Below, piece after piece: positions 59,203 to 64,000 of a stretch of DNA of 64,000 nt. The notes below the pieces were generated by a model. The model was given only the letters and a program-made list of their open reading frames with translations, was not told the DNA's origin and searched no databases. The stretch spans positions 55,477 through 119,476 of the forward strand of contig PLTZ01000005.1 in assembly GCA_003164715.1 (NCBI GenBank), written 5' to 3'. Every line of letters begins with the position of its first letter. Within the stretch, counting starts at the first letter, position 1. The stretch comes from Opitutaceae bacterium. GTDB taxonomy: Bacteria; Verrucomicrobiota; Verrucomicrobiia; Opitutales; Opitutaceae. Made by a program: the position numbers and the translations under genes.

Positions 59203-61044
59203 TCAGAACGCCCGGCCGGCCTGCATGAGCCCGTGCTCAAGGAGCGGCCCCAGGCAGAGCGCGGGGAAGAAGGTGAGGGCGGCGACGACGATGATGACGC
59301 CGGCAAGTGTGAGTCCGAACGTCCACCCGTGGACCGGCAGCGTGCCGGCGGAGGCCTCGACAGTCTTCTTGGATGCGAGCCGCCCCACGATCGCAAGGGC
59401 CGCCGCTATCGGCGCAAACCGGCCGATGATGATCGCGATGCCGAGCGTCACGTCGTACCAGGGCACGTTGGCATTGAGCCCCGCGAAGGCGCTGCCGTTG
59501 TTGTTGGCTGCCTCGCCGAAGGCGTAAAGCACCTCGCTCAGGCCGTGCGGGCCGGCGTTGTTCATGCTCGCGACGCCCGCCGGGAGGACGACCGAGATCG
59601 CGGTCGGGATGAGGCACGCGGCATTCGGGACAAGGACGCCGATGACCGCCCAGGTTGCCTCCCAGGCTCCAAGCTTCTTTCCAAGGTATTCCGGCGTCCG
59701 CCCGATCATGAGGCCGGCGATGAACACCGTGATGAGGACGTGGAACAGCATGCAATACACGCCGCAGCCGATGCCCCCGAAGAGCATCTCCCCGATCAGG
59801 ATGTTCCACATCGGCATCATGCCGGCGAGCGGCATCCAGCTGTCGTGCATCGAGTTGACCGACCCGTTGTCGATGGCCGTGCACGAGATTCCCCAGAGCA
59901 CGCTGTTCATCACGCCGAACCGCGTCTCCTTGCCCTCCATGTTCGGCATGATGTTGTCGACGACGGGGTTCGGCTGCGCCTCGTAGTGCCAGGCCACCGC
60001 GAATGAGAGCACGTAGAGCCCGAGCATGACGGCGAAGAGGGTCCACGCGTGGCGCCTGTTGCCGATCAGCAGGCCGAACATGTAGACCTGCGCCATCGGC
60101 ACCACGATGATCGCCAGCATCTCGAGGAAGTCCGCGAGCGGCGTCGGGTTCTCATAGGGATGGGCGCTGTTGACGCCGTACCATCCGCCGCCGTTTGTGA
60201 AAAGCTGCTTGCAGGACTCGAACGAGGCCACCGGCCCGACCGGCAGCGGCTGGGTTTCCACCCTCTGGTCCACCATGACAGGCTGATCGACCATGACGGT
60301 CTTGCCGTCGGCCCCCACGACCGGCTTGCCCTTGTCGTCGACCTTCTGCACGGAGGTCGTCACTGGATTGCCCTTGTCGTCGACCTTCTGCACCTGGGTG
60401 GTGTAGGGCTCGACGAGGCTGGCCGTCGGGTAGGCCTTCCATGTCTGCGGGACGCCCTGCCACACGAGCGGGATCGCCCACAGCACCGAAAGGGGGACCA
60501 CGATGTAGAGCGTGCAGCGCGTGAGATCGACCCAGAAGTTGCCGATGCTCTTCACCGAGGCCCGCGCGAGGGCGCGCCCCACGGCGACGAGGACCGCGAG
60601 GCCCGAGGCTCCGCTGATGAACTGGTGCACGGAGAGCCCAAGGGTCTGCGACAGGTACGTCATCACGGCCTCGCCCGAGTACGACTGCCAGTCGGCGTTG
60701 CAGGTGAAGCTCCACGCGGTGTTGAACGCCAGGTGCCATGAGAGGTTGTCCAGGCCCTGCGTGTTCAGCGGCAGCCATTTCTGGGTCATCAGGATCGCCA
60801 TGAGCGAGGCGAATCCCACGGTGGTCATGACTGCGACCGACCACAGGTACCTCACCGACGACATCTCCTCGGCAGGGTCGACGCCGGTCAGCCTGTAGAC
60901 GAGCCTCTCGACGGGCAGGAGGAGCGGGTGGAGGAACGTCCTCTCACCGTTGAACACCCGGGCCATGAAGCGGCCGAGGACGGGCGTGAGGGCTATCCCA
61001 ATTCCAAAGAAGAGCGTGATCTGGAGTATTTCGTTGAAGGTCAT
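59203..61044 (-). CDS. kdpA: K+-transporting ATPase A subunit with extended periplasmic loop
   Basis: A 613-residue K+ channel-like subunit (E. coli: 557). Ten TMs and four pore loops. Pore segments: [12 protein letters not shown] (E. coli FVTNTNWQSYSG), [12 protein letters not shown] (GTNGGGFFNANS), [12 protein letters not shown] (ASCGAVIAMHDS) and [11 protein letters not shown] (same). The extra length is mostly an insert at about residues 218-262 in the loop that leads to pore segment 2. It holds two copies of [10 protein letters not shown] followed by ADGKT. The insert should face the periplasm. The ATG at 61044 gives the standard start. No kdpF-like frame precedes it. Confidence 0.95.
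   Translation of the reverse strand: MTFNEILQITLFFGIGIALTPVLGRFMARVFNGERTFLHPLLLPVERLVYRLTGVDPAEEMSSVRYLWSVAVMTTVGFASLMAILMTQKWLPLNTQGLDNLSWHLAFNTAWSFTCNADWQSYSGEAVMTYLSQTLGLSVHQFISGASGLAVLVAVGRALARASVKSIGNFWVDLTRCTLYIVVPLSVLWAIPLVWQGVPQTWKAYPTASLVEPYTTQVQKVDDKGNPVTTSVQKVDDKGKPVVGADGKTVMVDQPVMVDQRVETQPLPVGPVASFESCKQLFTNGGGWYGVNSAHPYENPTPLADFLEMLAIIVVPMAQVYMFGLLIGNRRHAWTLFAVMLGLYVLSFAVAWHYEAQPNPVVDNIMPNMEGKETRFGVMNSVLWGISCTAIDNGSVNSMHDSWMPLAGMMPMWNILIGEMLFGGIGCGVYCMLFHVLITVFIAGLMIGRTPEYLGKKLGAWEATWAVIGVLVPNAACLIPTAISVVLPAGVASMNNAGPHGLSEVLYAFGEAANNNGSAFAGLNANVPWYDVTLGIAIIIGRFAPIAAALAIVGRLASKKTVEASAGTLPVHGWTFGLTLAGVIIVVAALTFFPALCLGPLLEHGLMQAGRAF
60326..60393. repeat. 26-bp direct repeat inside kdpA
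   Basis: A 26-bp sequence (read on the plus strand, TTGCCCTTGTCGTCGACCTT and 6 more bases) occurs at 60326-60351 and 60368-60393. The period of 42 bp equals 14 codons, so the reading frame is kept. It encodes the duplicated [10 protein letters not shown] units of the periplasmic insert. The near-identical DNA implies a recent duplication or strong codon constraint. Confidence 0.85.
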
Positions 61045-61358
61045 GGCAAGATTCCGGGCACGGCGCCAACGGAGCAGCATCCTTGCCTTCCATGGTTAAT
61101 TGTGGAGCGATTCGCATTAAGACGCCGTTAACAAAGCGGTGCCTTTGAGTCACTTGTATAATGAAAATCCATCGCTCTTAGACGCACCGCCACGCGGCGA
61201 ACTCGTTGCGCACTACCACGATTGCTCCGGAATGCGGCACGGAGCAATGCGTCCTCAGGCGTCAGGCTGAGCGGATTAACAGAACGCTAAGCTCGGCCGC
61301 GCAGCCGCGGCGACCCCGGGGCCGTCGGACCCGGTCCCGCAGACCCTCCCGTAGGGAA
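61045..61358. other. intergenic region upstream of kdpA
   Basis: 314 bp between kdpA and the dehydratase, both on the minus strand. It should hold the kdp promoter and the end of the dehydratase transcript. The part nearest kdpA (61090-61170) is AT-rich, with GTTAACAAAGCG at 61127. The 20-mer GATTAACAGAACGCTAAGCT at 61274-61293 resembles one upstream of the porin. No KdpE box could be firmly identified. Confidence 0.45.
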
Positions 61359-62324
61359 TCAACTCGCAGCGAGCACCCGCGCGAATGTGCCGGAGTCGAC
61401 GTTGCCGCCCGTGAAGACGACCCCGACGCGCTTGCCCCGCACGGCAGCGCCCTCGCCCAATATCGCGGCGAGCGCAGCGCCTGCCGCGCCCTCGGCGACA
61501 TTGTGCGTGTCGGAGAAATAGGCGCGCATGGCCGCCTCGGTCTGGTCGTCCGAGACCCGCACGATCCGCTCGGCGCCGCTAAGGATGTGCCCAAGGGCTT
61601 CGCCGTCGGGCTCGGAGCACGCCATCCCATCGGCGATTCTCGTCGACGCCGCGGCCGCGACCACCCGCCCAGCGTCGTAGGACAGCGCGATGGCCGGCGC
61701 CTGCAGTGAGGCCACGCCGACGATCCTCGTCGGCAGCCTTAGCGCGTCGCGCGCCGCGATGAGCGCGCAGACGCCCGAGCCCATGCCGATCGGGGCGTAG
61801 ACGAGGTCGAGCTCCGGCGTGCGCCTGAGGAAATCGAGCGCCGACACCGCGATCCCCCACACGAGGTCGCGGTGGAAGGAGGGCACCCAATGCAGGTGCC
61901 GCTCGGCCGCAAGCTCCCGCGACCTGATCAGGGCCGCCTGGAAATCCTCGCCGTGCTCGAGCAGGTCCGCCCCGAGGGCGCGCATGGCCCTGTTCTTTTC
62001 CGCGCTGTTGCCGCGCGGCACGACAATCGTGGCCGGGATGCCGCGGCGCGCCGCGGCGAAGGTAACCGCCTGGCCGAAATTCCCGCGGGTCGCGGCGATG
62101 ACACCCGCAACCCGCGGCTCCCGGGCCATGAGCTGGTTCACGTAGTTCAGTGCGCCCCGGATCTTGAACGAGCCGATCGCCGTGTGGTTCTCGTGCTTCA
62201 CCCAGAGTTCGCATCCCGCGCGGGCGTTCAGGAGGGGCCAGGAGATCTGCGGGGTCGGGGGCACGACGGAGCACAGCTCCGCCGCGATCGACTCGATCTC
62301 GGACAGTCCTGGCAGCGGGCGCAT
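61359..62324 (-). CDS. threonine/serine dehydratase-like PLP enzyme
   Basis: A 321-residue fold-type II PLP enzyme. The Schiff-base Lys is in HTAIGSFKIRGALNYV (near 53), and the Asn/Ser-type loop AATRGNFGQAVTFAA contacts PLP. The glycine phosphate-binding loop is PIGMGSGVCALIAA (near 178). It closely fits small catabolic threonine dehydratases without an ACT domain. Threonine to 2-oxobutanoate is the likely reaction; serine or hydroxyaspartate dehydration is possible. It is a single gene without visible partners. Confidence 0.85.
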   Translation of the reverse strand: MRPLPGLSEIESIAAELCSVVPPTPQISWPLLNARAGCELWVKHENHTAIGSFKIRGALNYVNQLMAREPRVAGVIAATRGNFGQAVTFAAARRGIPATIVVPRGNSAEKNRAMRALGADLLEHGEDFQAALIRSRELAAERHLHWVPSFHRDLVWGIAVSALDFLRRTPELDLVYAPIGMGSGVCALIAARDALRLPTRIVGVASLQAPAIALSYDAGRVVAAAASTRIADGMACSEPDGEALGHILSGAERIVRVSDDQTEAAMRAYFSDTHNVAEGAAGAALAAILGEGAAVRGKRVGVVFTGGNVDSGTFARVLAAS

Positions 62325-62540
62325 GGGAAAAGCGTGGGGCCGGAGCCTCGGCGCTCAAGCCATTTGGTCCCGGACGGCACCCTGCGCCAGGCCCGGACCC
62401 CCAACGCCTTTCCCACTCCTTTTGCCCCGCCTACGGGATCGCCCAGTCCGCAAAAATGCGGAAAATAGGCGCCAAAAGATGCGTTAATATGGCCAAATCA
62501 AGCGGAGCCAGATTGGGCGCCAAGCTGCAAAATCGCCCTC

Positions 62541-63017
62541 ATGCGAGAATGCTGGATCCGCGCGCTAGCCGCCAACCGCCGCAAGATACACAGGCGGTGG
62601 GAAGCGCTGCTGCGCCTCGAGCGCGCGGACACGCCGATCGCGGACCCCGACAACCTCGTCCACATGATCGACTGGACGCTCGACAAGGTGTTCGCGGAAC
62701 TCCGGAGCCACAAGGCGTGCCACAATGCCGCGCTCCCGCCAACCATCGCGACCCTGCAGGCCAAGTGCCCCTGCGGCCTCAACCCGTTCTTCAAGCATTT
62801 CATGGCCGGAGAACAGGCGCTCCTCGAGGCCCTCGTCATGGCGCAGTCCGAGGAACCCTCGCCCGACCCTGCCCTGCGCGACGCGGCGGTCACCGAGCTC
62901 TACGTGGTCACGCATGCGCTCGCGCGCTGCGAGGTCGAGGCCTTCTGCTCGCTCTGCCAGCACCGCCCGCGCCCGAAGACGCGCCCGGCGATGGCCGGCG
63001 TGACGGAGCTCACCTGA
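62541..63017 (+). CDS. hypothetical Cys-rich helical protein
   Basis: A 158-residue protein of unrecognised family. It appears all-helical with two Cys-containing parts: CHNAALPPTIATLQAKCPCGLN (about 60-81) and RCEVEAFCSLCQH (about 129-141). The Cys/His spacing would allow a metal site. The first 50 residues (NRRKIHRRWEALLRLE; MIDWTLDKVFAEL) resemble the start of small sensor or regulator proteins. It is convergent with the PocR-AraC gene, with only 11 bp between the stops. Pairing with that regulator is only positional. Confidence 0.65.
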   Translation: MRECWIRALAANRRKIHRRWEALLRLERADTPIADPDNLVHMIDWTLDKVFAELRSHKACHNAALPPTIATLQAKCPCGLNPFFKHFMAGEQALLEALVMAQSEEPSPDPALRDAAVTELYVVTHALARCEVEAFCSLCQHRPRPKTRPAMAGVTELT

Positions 63018-63028
63018 AACCCCCGGCC

Positions 63029-63934
63029 CTACGCGGCCGGATGCACCCGCTCCCGGTAGGCTGACGGCGCCTCGCCGGCGACGCGCCGGAACACCCGGTT
63101 GAACTGCGACAGCGACTGGAAGCCGGCCTCGAAGGCCGCCTCGCTCACCCGCTTGTGCGGGTTCAGCAGCAGGTTCTTGACCTTTTCCACGCGCACGCGG
63201 GCCAGGTAGTCGGTGAACGTCATGCCGGTCGCCCGCTTGAACGTCTTGCAGAAATAGAAGGCGCTCATGTTTACCGCCCGCGCCACGTCGCCCAGGGCGA
63301 CCTCGTCCGAGTGGTGCTCGGCGATGAAGACGCGCGCCCGCGCGACCGCAGGAGACTCGGCGGCGTCGTTGCTGACCATCAGCTGGTTGCCGAGGCCGGA
63401 GAGATGCTGCGCGAACACGGACAGGAGCCTGAGCACCGACTCGAGCTGCTTCTTCGTGACGACCCGCGTCTGGAAGTAGGCCTCCTCGAGGCGCTTCAGG
63501 TCCACGTCCGTGCCCCACTTCAGGAGGGAGCGCGTCGTCTTCGCGAACATCTCCTTGGTGGGCTTGTGGAGCATGATCTGGCCCGTGTTCAGGAACGCGA
63601 TCAGGTTCTCGCCCACGCGCACGGGAACCGCGGAGTCGCAGAGTCCGGCGAAGCACTTGAGCGTCTTCGGCTCCAGCTTGGCCTGATCCTCGATCTTGCG
63701 CTGAAGCTGGAGGCAGGCGGCGCAGGAGTGGTTGCTTTGCGCCATGAGAACGCAGAAGGGGCTCTCGTTCGGATCGCCGTGATGGGGAAGGTCGAACGCC
63801 TCCACGGGGCGCAGGCTTATCGGGAGCCCGGTAGTCTCGCGAAACGCGCTCTCGTAATCGCGGTAAATCTGGGAGCGCTTCAGCTGGTCTACCAGCGAGC
63901 GGCTCTCAGCGGACCGTGTCTTCTCAATGCGCAT
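63029..63934 (-). CDS. PocR-domain AraC-family transcription regulator
   Basis: A 301-residue regulator. Residues 15-165 match the PocR sensory domain: GLPISLRPVEAF, NHSCAACLQLQRKIED with the C-x2-C-like cysteines, FAGLCDSAVPVRVGENLIAFLNTGQ. Residues 195-300 form an AraC double HTH (VALGDVARAVNMSAFYFCKTFKRATGMTF and VSEAAFEAGFQSLSQFNRVFRR). PocR domains sense small molecules such as propanediol-type compounds in enterobacteria; in Verrucomicrobiota many paralogs occur with unknown ligands. The Cys cluster suggests redox or metal sensitivity. Confidence 0.92.
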   Translation of the reverse strand: MRIEKTRSAESRSLVDQLKRSQIYRDYESAFRETTGLPISLRPVEAFDLPHHGDPNESPFCVLMAQSNHSCAACLQLQRKIEDQAKLEPKTLKCFAGLCDSAVPVRVGENLIAFLNTGQIMLHKPTKEMFAKTTRSLLKWGTDVDLKRLEEAYFQTRVVTKKQLESVLRLLSVFAQHLSGLGNQLMVSNDAAESPAVARARVFIAEHHSDEVALGDVARAVNMSAFYFCKTFKRATGMTFTDYLARVRVEKVKNLLLNPHKRVSEAAFEAGFQSLSQFNRVFRRVAGEAPSAYRERVHPAA

Positions 63935-64000
63935 GACACAGGCAATTTAGGTCAGGCCTGCACCGGGGCAACCGCGAAGTCGTAAAACCCCGGAAATTAG

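Noticed and set aside
61150..61165. Plus-strand TATAAT at 61157 as a promoter
   Set aside because: No -35 at suitable spacing and no plus-strand gene downstream; the first plus-strand gene is more than 1 kb away.
30..64000. CRISPR array, tRNA or rRNA genes
   Set aside because: No regularly spaced repeat series and no cloverleaf with a TTC-type T-loop and anticodon stem was found on reading through the intergenic regions. A covariance-model search would be decisive.

Overview
The window is a 64 kb, high-GC chromosomal segment from a Gram-negative heterotroph. Several features point to Verrucomicrobiota, most likely Opitutaceae. These are a DUF2231 plus single-haem (CxxCH) cytochrome module of the planctomycete/verrucomicrobial kind, a PocR-AraC regulator, a pyrophosphate-type phosphofructokinase, an OmpL-like porin, an isolated prepilin and a metX-metW pair. 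The lineage is an inference; no rRNA gene is present.

Layout. 0-6 kb: a YcfL-like lipoprotein, glycerol kinase, a LysM coiled-coil protein, a nucleoside phosphorylase, an AT-rich intergenic stretch with a type IV pilin-like gene, and a two-gene ABC exporter. 6-21 kb: mostly housekeeping. It holds an FKBP isomerase, a peptidase/acetyltransferase/metallopeptidase operon with 4-bp overlaps, rpmH-rnpA-yidD-yidC, yebC, metX-metW, prmB and an M50 protease, a TPR protein, a hybrid histidine kinase whose first PAS resembles a LOV domain without its cysteine, and an LptF/G permease. 21-33.5 kb: two gene groups that together encode six activities of the L-Ara4N lipid A pathway. The two halves of ArnA are separate genes (dehydrogenase at 21.9 kb, formyltransferase at 28.7 kb). 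Between the groups sit a porin, a PP2C-Ser/Thr kinase fusion and a large APC permease. 33.5-42.6 kb: a Fic protein with a repeat-rich upstream region, holA, purB, PPi-PFK, a cytochrome c protein and a DsbD-type reductase.

42.6-46 kb is the accessory part: a 45-residue peptide gene, IS66 transposase debris, a solo CheB esterase, a ferritin-like protein, dodecin and a tiny lipoprotein. 46-55.6 kb is a carbohydrate region: an AGE-family (cellobiose 2-epimerase-like) enzyme, a large unknown anchored protein, an MGH1/GH63-like hydrolase, a thioredoxin-like protein and a GH2 beta-galactosidase. 55.6-64 kb: kdpABC with kdpE but no kdpD, a threonine/serine dehydratase, a Cys-rich unknown gene and a PocR-AraC regulator.

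The two most unusual observations are these. First, similar hydrophilic DDKGNP/GKP/ADG inserts lie in predicted periplasmic loops of two unrelated transporters, KdpA and the APC permease. Second, the Ara4N pathway is split in two with a divided ArnA. No CRISPR array, tRNA, rRNA, prophage or intact insertion sequence was seen.
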